Source: Colletotrichum lupini
Lineage: Eukaryota; Ascomycota; Sordariomycetes; Glomerellales; Glomerellaceae
Length of the DNA stretch: 64,000 bases
Reading direction: 5' to 3'
Assembly: GCF_023278565.1 (NCBI RefSeq)
Contig: NC_064682.1
Coordinates: 868,001-932,000, forward strand
This document shows positions 24,801 through 36,926 of this stretch, in pieces. Every line of letters starts with the position of its first letter. The first letter of the stretch is position 1. Position numbers and translations under genes: made by a program. The notes beneath the pieces were generated by a model that saw only the letters and a program-made list of their open reading frames with translations, ran no database searches and was not told where the DNA came from.

Positions 24801-27060
24801 AGCCGCCGTTCGCATCGATGCCGGGTAGTGTCGGTCGGTCTGGGTCGTCGCCCACAGGTTGGCGGATCCAATCGGAAGGGATCTGAGAGATGAAGTCATA
24901 CCAGTAATCGCCAAAGTCCGGGTAGCCTTGATTTGTTGGGTGAATGCAGTCCCGAAGAGATCCTGTAGGGAAAGTAGTGAAATCGACCGCGAGAACGTGC
25001 TTGCCAATGGCTCGACGAGACTGCACGATGCCCGGAATGAGAGCCTGGTACTGAGCTGTATTCACCTGCTGGGCTTCTTCACAAGTACTGATGATCATAG
25101 CCACAAGGACGACGGCGTCCGGGCAAGCGTCCACAATCTGATCGATAAGCTTGCCAAGCCGACTAGCCGCTCTGCTCGGATCATTGCCTTGCTTAGCAAT
25201 ATTAAGGTTAGGATTCATGTCGTTTGTGCTGGCGTGCACAAGGATAATATTCGGCCGTTGCTCTAATGAGCTGCTAACGTGTTCCGAGATGTACTGGATC
25301 GTCTGGCCTGACCATGCAGCCTGTTGATGAGATTTCGTTCAGCAAGGCTCAGTGTTTGGAGGTTCCCAAGTTTCGTGGCTTACAAAATATCCACCAGACA
25401 TCGTGCCTCCAGCAGACTCAGTCCCCACGGAGACAACTTCATCCTCTGGTGATAGTGAATTCGGTTGTCAGCAAACAACGTCGTAAGACAGTATGTGAAG
25501 TAGCCAGGGGTAGTTACTTACTTGACAAGTCTTGTTGCAGCTTTAGTCTGTAGCCGTTACCGTCGCCTCCATCCCTCTCGCTGAGGAATCCAACAGTGAT
25601 GGAGTCTCCCACGCCGAGAATGCGTAGCTTGGTCCCTGGCTTGACCGCCTGACCTGGAGCTACACCTTTGAAGGTCAACTTGTCACCAATTTCTGTACCA
25701 GCCCAGGTTCTGTATTTTTTCAAGTACTCCTGCGGCAAATCGGCCTCAGTTACGACATCAGCTCCGAGGAAGAGCTCTTCGGCATCAGCACCCGCTTCTA
25801 TCTCCTCGCCAGAGGGACACTGGGGGTCCCATGTCAGATCACCCACAGCGGTGGAATTAATGATGGTGACCGTTCCGTCGGAATGCATGGTAAAAAGATC
25901 ACCAACTGTAAACGCGGGTTCGACTCCTTCCGTGGGTGGGCTCGAGGGGGGTTCAGGGGCGAGAGGTAGGTGAGGATAAACATTTCCTAGCGCCTTTTGC
26001 ACATATCTTGCCATGGCATACAACGTCAGATTCTCGCAGCTCTGGGCGATCCAATGGCCTGTGTTGTATTTGTATCTCGCAAGAGTCTTTGCCATCTTCG
26101 GGCTGTAGATCTGCAGAAGCTGGTAGGCAGGTGGAGACTCCCCTTCCTTTGGTACCCACATCTTGAGGTCTGTAACGTGGGTATTGGAGCCGTACTGGTT
26201 GGCTTTGGACACCCAGTCAATGTGTAAAAGCTCATGGATCCATGTCCTGGCTATCACACACCTAAGTTAGGAAAAGGATAAAAATCATTGAAGGAGATTC
26301 ATTGTTATAGCAAGCTGCACTGTAACTCACCTTTGTTGGGTAGGTAGTTATCGAGATTCGCGTACCACAGAGGCCCAAGGCTCTTGTCGTTTCCGTTCTT
26401 GATCACATCGCTTAAATCACCTTGGGCGAAGTAACGAGGACAGAAGTTGATTCGTGCAATCCCGTACATAGGATCATAATTGGTTGTGTACGCCACTTTC
26501 GTTGATCGGCTGTTACACGGGCATCTCTTGCTTGGGTCATCGCAACGGACATGAAGGCGCCACGCAAACGGATCGAACACGTATCCAGGCTGGATTGTAG
26601 CCAAATTTCAGAAGATCTGTGAGGAATCATTGGCGCCAGTCTTGAGAACTAAGGATCAGGATGATAGCTTATCTTTTATGGAATCTTGCTTGGCCTAATT
26701 TAAAGAAGGGGGTCCAAGGTATTCGACGGCCGCTGCTTCATTAAAGTTCATTATGGAAGCCTCTAAGTACAGCAAATTTATGATCTTCCAGGACTGCTAC
26801 CAGCCAGAATAAATCATGGATATCTCTTTCTCATCACATCCGTTCCAGCCAACAAGTCTGGTTGAGAAATCGGTAATATTGCCGTCAAATAGGGACATGT
26901 CGTACTCACTCGTTGCTAGAGCATCGTAGAAATGATTTTCAGCCTCAGCAACGGTCAGATCCCGATATTCGAGGGGGGTTAGGTAAAGAGCTGCCGCTAT
27001 CACAGCAGTAGCTAAAGAATAGCCGCAAAGGGCAATTCTTGCTGGGTGGGCTACCATCAT
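21859..27060 (-). CDS. Secreted multidomain protein: zincin-like domain, SGNH hydrolase, FG-GAP/VCBS repeats (first exon damaged)
   Basis: Fourteen exons close in frame to 1,409 codons: 27060-26331, 26250-25522, 25445-25384, 25320-24551, 24487-24456, 24389-24253, 24183-24166, 24084-23758, 23681-23500, 23417-23291, 23211-23162, 23089-22967, 22893-22555, 22462-21859. A hydrophobic N-terminus (residues ~8-30) suggests secretion. A zincin-like domain has HELLH at 249-253 and a possible third ligand Asp271 (THVTD), reminiscent of Asp-zincins. The SGNH hydrolase (CE3/GDSL-like) follows, with GDSI (Ser460), STND (Asn540) and DCIH (Asp631, His634), so its catalytic set is complete. About nine D-x-[DN]-G-DG-x-x-DY calcium-loop repeats form a likely beta-propeller, then a Cys-bearing C-terminus. 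Exon 1 contains four in-frame stops (see 26608-26799), so the gene may be a pseudogene or need another 5' model. One intron appears to be GC-AG and one exon is only 18 nt. Confidence 0.75.
26608..26799 (-). other. Four in-frame stop codons in exon 1 of the multidomain gene
   Basis: The frame opened at 27060 continues unchanged to 26331 but is interrupted by TAG (26799-26797), TAG (26697-26695), TGA (26658-26656) and TGA (26610-26608). The amino-acid pattern on both sides stays protein-like (e.g. NFNEAAAVEYLGPPSLN, then NLATIQPGYVFDPF). This suggests former coding sequence with nonsense changes rather than an intron. Each stop is one C-to-T (or G-to-A) transition from CAG, TGG or CGA, as RIP would make. 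The next open frame at 26604 has no ATG. Confidence 0.6.
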
Positions 27061-27938
27061 CGTTCTAACGGATTTCGGGAATTAAAACTGAACAGAGCAC
27101 ACGAGTATTCTGAGAAACGCACTTGGTTCACGTGGGAAGCCACAGTCAGTCATAACATCAAGTCGATCATGGTTTTATACATAAAATCGTGGTAACCTCT
27201 CCGACGCCCATGTCCTGTCCAGCATAAGGAAACTTCTCTTTTCCTTAGCCGCCGTCACCGCTCGTATCGGCATCATTTCTCTATCGAGTACAGGGTCACT
27301 TAAATCTAATCCTTAGTACTACTAGCGCCCATGTTTGAGATATTGGCGCGAAACTTCCAGTTGTGCGAACGGATTGATCGGTAATAGCGAAAGAAGCAGA
27401 AAGTCTCATGATTCATCCTTTATACGGGGCTCATGCAGGCTGTGGTTATGGATGTAGAGAAAAGCCTCATCAAACACCCCAGCATTTTAAGACTTTTGTC
27501 ATGGGCATCAACCAACCCAAAATATAACATGCTCGTGTCCTTAAAGCGTGAATTCGTTATTAAGAAAGGCAACATCATTGTTGGAGCTATAGGCTCTTGA
27601 CATTGCAGGGGTTGTCTAGCTCGTGTTGACAACCAACAGACATTTCAGAACCAACAACCGCTAAAGACCAGCTTGGCAAGCCTGACACCCGCCAGTAAAG
27701 GTCTAGCTTTGTGGGCAGCTCATGTTCAAGTGCCAACCTACCCAACAGGTTCCGCTCTTAGCTAACTCCTTCCTAATAAAGTCATCGCTGGGACATGGTG
27801 AGCCGCCCGCAGCGCGTTGAACAACGATTTGCATGCTAATTATGTCAGCAGAGTCTAATTCTACCCCACAGTTAAAATGCCAACAGGCAACCGCAACCAC
27901 ACACCATTCTACTTGGATCTGAACACATCCTTTTCAAC
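27061..27938. other. Divergent promoter region of the multidomain gene and the GWP-repeat protein
   Basis: The 878 bp lie between two start codons pointing away from each other. No coding region is supported. Shared regulation of the two secreted products is possible. Confidence 0.5.
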
Positions 27939-28652
27939 ATGATAATCTCGCCATCCATTTTTCTTGCCGTAATCATGTTCTTTGCGGGGAGCCTATTCAG
28001 GCCCTCCGCAGCTGCGGCGAGTCAACCAGGCTTGGCCTCCATGCGGACCAACAACATCCCCGACTTTGAGGTTACGGATGATGATGCCGGCGATGACCCT
28101 GAGAGCTTCCAGATGGAGCCTTCTATCGATAATGCACGATTTCGTTCCAACTTCTATCCATCCTACACGATGGTTTATGGGTGGCCTAGCACTGGAGGCT
28201 TCTATATGTTGCAATGCGACGGCGTAGATCTCGAGTTCCTTGGCGTTGACCGCCTCGTCCCAACACCGCGGAGCGATGATCCAGCGGAGGAGGATACTCA
28301 CTGTATCAACATGCGCAAACTCGGTGCCAAGTTTTACCAAAGCGATTGGGATTACTATCTCAAGACCACCACACACGAGGATCTTCAGGATCGCTATCAA
28401 AAAGCGATGGAGCTTGGCAAAGATAATTTCTTCGCGGCTGAAGAGGCCAATAAGGCCGCCGAGAAGTTCATCAAGGTTTTTGGATGGCCGACAACCGGTG
28501 GAGTCTGGGCATTGAAGGTGTCCACGGACAAAGTCCACTCGTTTGGCATCAGAAACGCCTTCACGATGGACGAAAAGTGTCGGGCGATTGAGATGATGGG
28601 GGGGATCTTTTATGCCGACCCAAACGAGTGCCCAGATTTGGACCTTGTATAG
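27939..28652 (+). CDS. Secreted protein with an internally duplicated GWP-TGG domain
   Basis: I do not recognise a named family. The single-exon frame gives 237 aa. Residues 1-26 form a clear signal peptide (hydrophobic core FLAVIMFFAG, small residues AAAAS at the cleavage site), followed by an acidic linker (about 40-65). Residues 79-137 and 180-227 are two copies of one module. Each opens with VYGWPSTGGFYML or VFGWPTTGGVWAL, continues with a hydrophobic strand and a Cys (H-C-I-N-M-R-K-L-G-A-K-F-Y against K-C-R-A-I-E-M-M-G-G-I-F-Y), and ends with an aromatic-Asp motif. A charged helix-like spacer (141-178) joins them. The protein has four Cys in the mature part. It is divergent from the large secreted hydrolase-like gene, which hints at a joint extracellular role (inference). 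The frame is intact, so the gene may be functional. Confidence 0.85.
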   Translation: MIISPSIFLAVIMFFAGSLFRPSAAAASQPGLASMRTNNIPDFEVTDDDAGDDPESFQMEPSIDNARFRSNFYPSYTMVYGWPSTGGFYMLQCDGVDLEFLGVDRLVPTPRSDDPAEEDTHCINMRKLGAKFYQSDWDYYLKTTTHEDLQDRYQKAMELGKDNFFAAEEANKAAEKFIKVFGWPTTGGVWALKVSTDKVHSFGIRNAFTMDEKCRAIEMMGGIFYADPNECPDLDLV

Positions 28653-29427
28653 TCAAAGCTGGACTCGAGCACATTAGATATTTTGGGTTGGAACTGGTCG
28701 GTAGATGCTTTGCCCGTGCAGCAGATCAAGCCCTCCGTCGATTGCTTTAAGTACTTCATTCTTCTACTGAATTAAGAATATGACTCGTTCGATACAACAA
28801 GATTAATTCCAAGTGCACTGCGATAGCACCAGCCATGTTTCATCGCTCGGGCAACCCTTCGTAGTACTCGTGGTAGCATTTGGAGATTGCCTCAACTCTC
28901 GAAGACTGAGCTCACTGGGAATATAACTTTATCAGAAGTGGAAGCCAAGGACGGACGAATAACATTGGGTTCGGGCGTTTGTACTTGAGGGAAGGCTGAA
29001 CTCACAAGTGTAAATAATAGCTAGCCTTCTGTCACGAGTTATGGCACGCAGCAATGGGCATACGGAGTGTGGTAAAAGTGGCTTAACTATCAAAGTAGAA
29101 ATAGACAAAAGGAAAAGGTCTATATACACGATGTCTGAGATAGACACGTGATTCAGCACGTGACGGGCACTTCGTGAGATGCGATTACTATCTCTGTTAT
29201 GTGACACCTTCCCAGATCGACAGCTACTAGTAAGCTCAATGTCCACACCATCCTCTCGTCTTAATCTGAGAAGCCAACATCATCACGTGCACGCTACCTT
29301 CTATCTTATTATCCGGATTGTTATAACAACTATCTTAGATTTCTCGTTGCTTTAAAGCCTAAAACCCACGTGGCATCACTTTCGTACCCGGAATCCCCGA
29401 AACCCTTATTTCGAAAAACACTCGACC
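28653..29427. other. Spacer up to the second Copia element
   Basis: No gene is supported. The sequence is of normal composition up to the sharp LTR border at 29428. Confidence 0.5.
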
Positions 29428-29632
29428 TGTTAGTATCCCTATTACAGGGTAGTTAGTTCGAACCGTAGTTAACGAAGAGATTAATTAAACTATATAAATA
29501 TCTACGTAGTAAGTATAAAAAAGAGGTTCTAACCGTAGGTTAAGCTAGCTATAATAATCGTAAATAGGGCCCCTAATTGGCCCCTACGTAGTTAGCTATA
29601 TGCCGCAGTTAAATTAGATTTCTAATCTAATA
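29428..29632 (-). repeat. LTR of Copia copy 2 (3' LTR of the inverted element)
   Basis: It starts TGTTAGTATCCC, the complement of the copy 1 LTR end. The outer part keeps TTACAGGG, while the inner end is RIP-converted. Confidence 0.93.
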
Positions 29633-32600
29633 CTAACTTTCTCTTTTTTTTATCAATTTAACCGCTACGGTTAGAGGTATAATTCGACCTCGGGCCCGTT
29701 TACTAAGTCGTCTCCTTTTCTCCCTTTTTTTTACTCTTTTTATATAACCTATCCCTCTATTTATATTATACCTTTTCTATTACTTACGAATTGCTCTAAT
29801 CCCTTATTTAGTACTACTTTTATAAAAGCGTTTGCGAGGTTATTTTTATTATTAATCTAATAGATCTTGAGTATCTCGCGCCTTTCGTACGATTACTTAA
29901 GGGCTATAATATTAATTATAAGCCTCTTTTTTTTAATCGTTCCTAATTTAATAAAGTATTCGTATAGTGAGTAGGAATTTATATAAATAACTATTAGAAT
30001 AGGTAGAAGGCTAATTCGATTAGTAATTTTCTTTAGCGTTATTAAAATTACATAAGAGAAGTTAATACCGTTAACTATACTATAGACCTCCGATACTAAT
30101 ATACTTCTTATTACCCGTTTATTTTTAGTTAACGAGTAGTAAATTATATTGCTATATATAGTAAATTCGCTCTCGCTTATACTCTCGTTAGCTAGGATAA
30201 TAATATACCCTAATTACGAAGTAAGGTCGTTATTATTCGCAAATAACCTATTAATAAAAACGTAGAGCTTATTAATTATAAGGTCGATTGGGTAATAAAC
30301 GAGACCTCGATCGAGATTCGTTTACTACTACTTAAGCCGCTTATTAAGTACTTCGACGTCTCGTTTAGTTAGATTTATAGCTTATATTACTTTAGTATAG
30401 TTAAAAGTCGCCTCGGGTTAATAAATATTTATAATATATACCCCTTGCGCGAGCTTAGCTTTATACTACTTCTTAACGTTAGTTATATTTAGATCGATAA
30501 GGTTAATTTTCTTACCTTACCCCTTTTATTAAAAGACGACGGTTTTCTTTTTAATTATAAAAATCTTATCGTTAAATACTAGGGGGGTATTTATTATAAG
30601 GACCTCTTTTAACTTTATTACAAAGCCCGCTTTTTAAAGCTCCTTATTCTCTTTTTTTATAAAGTTAATATTAGATAGGCTTAATATATCGTTAGTCTAT
30701 ATTCTGACGATCCTAAATTAGTTACCTTTATACTCTATAATTAATAAGCACGGGTCGTATATAGAGGTAACTATTAATAATTAATTAATATAAAAATCGT
30801 AGTAAGTAGCCTACTAATAAGTACCCGATTCTACGAGCTTATATAATAGCTTAAGCACTTTAATAATCGTGCTTTTTAAGTACTTACTAGCTATTTCCTT
30901 CGGTAAATAGGCTGGGATTTTCTTTATAAGCCCTGTAGCCGATTGGGTATAGGCCTAAGTAATATTACGGCTCTAAATCTCGTATCCCTTTTTCTATAGC
31001 GATGCTATTAGTGCTATTATTAATCGTTAGCTATAGCGCTATATAGTAAGTAATTATATAAGTAGCATTACCTTTTTAACGTCGCCGTACCCCTAAATTA
31101 CGTATCTAGACTTCTTATATAACTAGGGTATTCCTTTCCCTTTAATCTTACGAACTATTCGTAATTTAAATATGCGGAGGTTTATATATTTTTTTAGGTT
31201 ATATAAGATAAATCAATAGACCCTTCGATTACGAAGAGTATTTACTTCGATAAGATCTAATCCCTTATACGGCTTTTTAGTAATTATAATTACGCCTTCT
31301 TTACGTAATTTAACTATTAGCTCGAAATCGGCTTTCTCTTTTACTATATAAAAGGTATTAATTACCTCGTTATTAGTAATAAATTGCTGCGTTAGGGCTT
31401 GCTATCGTGGTCTTTTACGACGTCTTGCTAGTAGTATTAGTGCCCTTTTAGTAATATCCTCTTCCTCGTCGTTTATTAGTACTACTACTACGATTTCGTT
31501 AAGGATAATTTCTTATACCTCTACCGCAGGTTATATAGTTTCCCTTAGCTCTTCTTTTTTTTATAAGTTAGAAATTACCTCGTTAGGATCTAAATAGTAC
31601 GGTCTAATTACTATAATTAATATTTCGAGTGGCTAGTTACGATCTCTCGTAACTATATAAGAGCGCTCGTTAATAAAAATTAACTTATATAGCCTAGCCT
31701 ATTATTAGGTAATTTCGCGCTATACTCGTATATCCGAATTTAGTAATATATTTAGATTATCCCCTATATCGGGCCTATTGCGCGTAGTAATTACCTTATT
31801 AACTTACCTTTTTATACTTACCTCGCGCAGTGCCCGTATTACTTTTTTAATTACTCGGGCTCGTTAGCTTATACCTAGCGACGGTAGCGAGGCTAAGGTC
31901 GTTCTTAAATATACTCTAAATACTAATAGCGTTAGTATAAGTCCGTTAGGCCCTATAGTATTATTATAGTATTTAAGTACTATTTAGAGGTATTTATCGT
32001 TAGTAGAATCCGGATTTTCCTCTTTAATAATTCTAAACGCCCTTTTTAATTATTAATATGCCCTTTTTACTTTTTTAATACTATAGTGCGCTTTAACGGG
32101 TACGACTTTTAGCTATATACCGTAGGCCGTCGTATTATCCTTAAATTCTATTAACTTAAAGCTAGTACTAGCGTCGGTTCTAATACTATTTAGCGGTCCT
32201 TAGTATATATCGATCTAGCTTTTTTATAGGTCTACCTATACTATCTTTGTTTATAAATCCCAGAGGAATTGCCCTACTTAAAAAGATATAAATACGTCGA
32301 TTATATATAGTACTAGCCGACTATTTAAGTAGAAAATATCGATAACTATTTCCTAGTTAAAGTTAAGCTTATTACGTAATTTAAACTTAAATCTGCGTAG
32401 GCTCTGCGTATTTATTTAGTATTAATAGTATACTTTCGTTAATTACTCTAGCGCCCCTATTTCGATATTATTATTATCTAATTACTTTAAGAGGTTATAT
32501 AGCCTCGTAACCGACGGGTACCCAAATCTCTAGTATAGTTTTCTAAGCTTACTTTCCGTTAAGTAATTAATTAACTTCGTATTATTAGTAAGTTTTATAA

Positions 32601-35600
32601 ACGCATACCCCTATCGTCGTTCGACTACTTCGAAATACTTACCGCTAGAGATTCTATTCCTCGTATTATTAAATATAATACTTAGTCGATTTATATTTTT
32701 TAGATATAGGAGAAATGGGGTATTAACGGGTAAAATATAAAAAGTTATCGTTCTAAAGTATATCTCTATTTTTACTATACCTAGGGTAACGATTTCCTTA
32801 CCTAGGCCGAAACTAATCCTTATAATACCCGCCGTTAACGTATTAAGCGTTACTAGCGCGATCTTTTATAGTACTTAGAATTGCCCTTTTCCTCTAGTTA
32901 ACTATTATAATACCCTAGTATTTAAGATAATCTTATAAAAATCGTCTAGGCCGTATTTTTCGCTCGCGTAGAATATTTATACGAGCTTAGTATTCGAGGG
33001 ATTTAAGTAGTATAAAAAGGACCCCTCTAGCTACCCCTAAATATGCTTAGTACTATATTCCTTTTTTTTAAATATTAAGAGAAATAGCGTCTTCTCCTTA
33101 ATCGTTAAGATAATAAGCTTCGGCCCTATTAAATTCGCCCTTTTAGCCGCCTCTATATCTATTATCTAAAGGACCTTCCCTTACTATTTATAAATAAAAG
33201 CCTACTTATTAAGAGCTTTTACTACCCTTTATTCGTTTAGCCTCGTATATTTTCTAAAGGCTAACGGGGCGAAAAAAGAGTAGTTAATATCTTCGATTTC
33301 GTTATAATCTAATTCGTTAGTATAGGGGGTAAGATCTTCCTTATTTTCCGAATTTTTTATAAGGGGTATATACTTTAGGCTACTACTTTAACTACCGTCG
33401 CTAGGTTTTATACCCCCGGATCTGCCCTTATATATAATAAGGAATTAATTAAACTAACGAGGGCTAGCTTTACTATTTACTACCCTCGACTTTTTATACT
33501 ATTTATACGATTTAGTACGCTCTTTTTTAGAGTAGTTACTTAACTAATATTTATCCTTTTTATAAATATAGTATTACTTTTTCTATTACCCTACTTATAA
33601 GTTAAATTTTTACCTATTTAACAAATCTAGGCCTCCTTATTAGTAATTACTATATCTAGCCTCTTTTTTTTTCTTATTATACGTTTAATCGACCTAATAT
33701 TATTAATAAGGGCCGTCGTATACCTAGAGGTAGGTTTAGCGCGGTATTCTCGCTTTAATATTAAAGCTAGATCTTAGCCTCGAGTAGAGCGTCTCGTAGT
33801 CTTTAAGTACTTAATATAGGGTAATTTTTATTTTTAGTATACGCTAGACTATAGTATAAAAATATCTAACTTTTCGCTCGTTTATCTCCTTATTTAGCTA
33901 GGTTTTCGCTAGCTTATCGATTCGATCGATAAGCTCTTTAAGGATCTTTACTCGCGATTTGCCCTCTATTATCCTAGCTATAAATATAAAAGAAATTGCT
34001 TATAGCTTAGATAGGAGCTCTAGGTTCTTATTATAAGTCTTAAAGCGGCTTTAGATTACGTTAATTATATTAAAAAAGTCGTTTCGATCGAGATTACGTA
34101 CCGCTTCGTAATAGTAATTAAAGGCTTTGCTTACGAGTATAATATTAATTACTAAATAGTAACAGTGTTCCCTAATTCCGACTTTTTCGTAATAATTATA
34201 AAATATTATTAGGGTTTCTTATAAGACCTTATACTTCCCCCTAGAGTATAATTTCTCTTTTAGGAAGATCTTTTTAAGGTTTATAAATTACCTCGTATTC
34301 GCCGCTAGATTTTTAGTATTTATATACGATCCCTGCGTCGCTACGTACTATTAGTAACTTCGGGTCGTTTATTTCCTTTTTTATTAGCTAATCGGCGCCG
34401 AATTTCGTATTAATAATAATAACGAGTTATAGATCGAAATAAATAGAATTATTAATTATCGTACTTTTAGTACTATATTTTACCCCGGTATATCTTTTTA
34501 CGACGATAGATTTCTATTAGTAATTATAGGGAGGAAATCTAGGTCGTTTACCCTTTTTTTAAATTCGTTAAAGCGATTATATACTCTATTAACTTATACT
34601 TAGTTCTATAGCACGAATTCCTCTTTTATAATTATCGCTACTAGTATTTTATATAGCTCTTATAATTATAATTATGCTAGTAATACCCCTCGCCCGTAGA
34701 GGAATTTATTAACTATTTTTGTAATTTTTAAGCTTGCGCTCGCGAACTATTCGTCTAGTTAGTAACTAAGGTCGTCTGCGATCTTATAGAATAGGGGTTA
34801 CCCTTATAGCCCCTTTTTCTTATAGACCTTAGTTAAATAGATTAATACTACGTTAATTTACTTACTATTAGGCTAATCCGCGATTCTATATATCTACGTC
34901 CCCTAATAGTCTGGGTTAATATTTACTTACTTATAAGGGATTAGGATTCTATTTAGGATTAGGTTTTGTCCTCTTTTTTTTTATTCTAACTCGCTAAGGG
35001 GCGTGCTCTAGCTTATGCCCGTATTAATAATTACTAGCGTGTTTAATCTTAATAAGGATATATTTAATCCGTACGCTAGTTATAGTAAATCCGTGCTTTT
35101 ACTATTTAATAAATTTATTAGGGTTTAAAAAATTCCCGCTTCTTCTCGCCGTCTCGCTACTACTCTCGTTTTTATTATTTTTAGTAATTATTACTACTTT
35201 TTTAGATCGCTAGCTATCGTACTTACTAAGATCCTCCTTTTTATTTAATAAAAAAGGGTAGGTTTTAGTAATTCCTTTTAATAATAGTAGCGGTAAACGT
35301 TTATATTACTATAAGAAGATATAGTAATTAGTCTCGGGATCTTTATTAGTTACTAATTTCCGCTATCCCGTATACTTCTAGCCTCTTAAGCCTCGTGCTC
35401 TTTATAATCTTTAAATAGCTTCCTTCTTTAACCTACCTCTTCTAAAGCGGTATTCTATAAAAATAGTTAAAAATAGACGCCGGGCAGCTCGTAAAAGAGC
35501 TATATAAGCTATTAGGAACCGTATAGGCCGTTAAGTACGGTTAATAAAATTAAGCCCTCTTTTTCGTAAGATCGTATATTTTAAAGAAATTATTAAAAAT

Positions 35601-36074
35601 ACTTACTTATTACTCGTACGCAGTGGGGTTAGATACCTTAGAAATCTTATTTTTTGCGGCCTCTCGGTACCCTATTTTATATTTTTTAAGTAGTCTTTTT
35701 CGTAGCTTAATTACGGTTAGGTAATTATCGCTTACTAGCGATCCCTTCTATTACTTAGTTAATTTCTAATTACGGGCCGGCTATAGAAAAGTCGTTTAGT
35801 AAAAAAACTACTCGGGGCGATAGTAAAAGGCTAGTTACTCAAGCGGTTCTATTAATTAACGTAGTTTAACGTAGTAAACGTCGACCTCTCGTAAGTAATA
35901 AAAGGCTACGATTACTTAATTCCGTACGGTATTTAAAAATCGCCTCCTTTTTCGTTTATTTCTATAAAGTTAATTAGTATAAATCTCTTATCCTATGCGG
36001 TATTAAGAAGTCGTCTCTTTTGCGTAATAAAATACCTTACTAATTTATAATAATAGAATTTAATTACTAATTAG

Positions 36075-36276
36075 TATTAATATCCTTATTATAAGGTAGT
36101 TAGTTCGAACCGTAGTTAACGAAGAGATTAATTAAACTATATAAATATTTACGTAGGTATAAAAAGGAGGTTCTAACCGTAGGTTAGGCTTGCTACGATA
36201 ATCGTACATAGGGCCCCTAATTGGCCCCTGCGCAGTCGGCTGTATGCCGCGGTCGAATTGGACTTCCAATCCGATA
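36075..36276 (-). repeat. LTR of Copia copy 2 (5' LTR of the inverted element)
   Basis: It runs 202 bp. The outer half (36220-36276) is the least mutated version of this LTR region, keeping GCGCAGTCGG, GTATGCC and TTCCAATCCG. The inner start reads TATTAATATCC after RIP. Confidence 0.92.
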
Positions 36277-36614
36277 GCAACTAACCCTAACCGCTCGATA
36301 AGGCCGAGGCTTGCTACCAGAGCTGTAACTGAGCCCTTAGTAAGCCCTAACGCAGAGATATCTAAGTCAAGGCAAGGTGTATCGACTTTATGGAGATGCT
36401 GTTTACACGGCACTGAGGTGTTTGTGAAGGAGGATGGAGCCCTGCGTCGGTTGCGTGGGGGGGGGGGGGCCTTCTGCAGGTGGATGCAGTGGGCTGGGCC
36501 GATCCGTCTGCTCCACAATCCCACACGGAAGGATTCGGGTTTGTGGAGCCCGCTGACGGAGTGGGCCTGCGTCGTCGGCGTCGCATTGTAATGTGCCCCG
36601 ATTAGGCAGGCATG

Positions 36615-36643
36615 CCAATAGTGCGAGCGGCCCGCACTATTGG
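36615..36643. repeat. Perfect 11-bp inverted repeat
   Basis: The arms are CCAATAGTGCG and CGCACTATTGG around a 7-bp spacer. A related palindrome (CGCACTA-T-TAGTGCG, 36961-36975) lies in the 5' end of the LINE. Confidence 0.7.
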
Positions 36644-36914
36644 TGCCGTCTTGCCCGGAGTTTTTCCCCCGAGGGTTGTAGTGCCTTATCAACGTCGTTC
36701 CATGTGGCCTACAGTCAGCAGCTAATCTGCCTCAGGTAATGACATCGTATGTTTGGCTTTGGCCTGCATCTCTCGGCATGTCAGATGCCCTGAATCCAAG
36801 CTAGGAATCGATAAAACTAGTTGCCGAGATACCGAGTGGGAGGCGCACCAGTTGGCTAGGGAGACTGGGTTGAATTCTTTCCTTAGAACGTAAAGGATAA
36901 TCGTTCAGCGTCAG

Positions 36915-36926
36915 ATAGCAACAATT
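36915..36926 (+). repeat. Left target-site duplication of the LINE
   Basis: ATAGCAACAATT is repeated exactly at 50791-50802, directly after the CAAA tail of the LINE. Confidence 0.9.

Larger units (their letters stand above)
29428..36276 (-). mobile_element. RIP-mutated Ty1/Copia LTR retrotransposon (copy 2, inverted)
   Basis: The 6,849-bp copy belongs to the same family as 3668-11090 but lies in the opposite orientation. Its LTRs lie at 29428-29632 (205 bp) and 36075-36276 (202 bp, with a small deletion). The complement shows the same polypurine tract, RNase H and reverse transcriptase remnants (about 29.7-31.3 kb) and the same gag-side sequence at the far end. Stops are frequent, CpA/TpG are depleted, and no open frame survives. 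It is about 570 bp shorter than copy 1, so internal deletions are present. The flanking 5-mers (CGACC and GCAAC) do not match, so there is no target duplication. A recombined or rearranged copy would explain this. Confidence 0.93.
36277..36926. other. Unmutated island between Copia copy 2 and the LINE
   Basis: About 650 bp of normal composition lie between the two elements. Before the LINE inserted, this was joined directly to 50791, so it was the upstream region of the acyltransferase gene. It contains a 12-bp G run (about 36459-36470) and an 11-bp inverted repeat (36615-36643). The open frames over it are not convincing genes. Confidence 0.55.

Noticed and set aside
36277..36300. Telomere-like CTAACCCTAACC at the end of Copia copy 2
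   Set aside because: Only about two repeat units are present, so chance is sufficient and no telomeric array is seen.
36132..36692. 186-codon minus-strand frame over the Copia LTR and adjoining island
   Set aside because: It runs through the LTR and a G/C homopolymer, has no recognisable domain, and crosses an insertion border.
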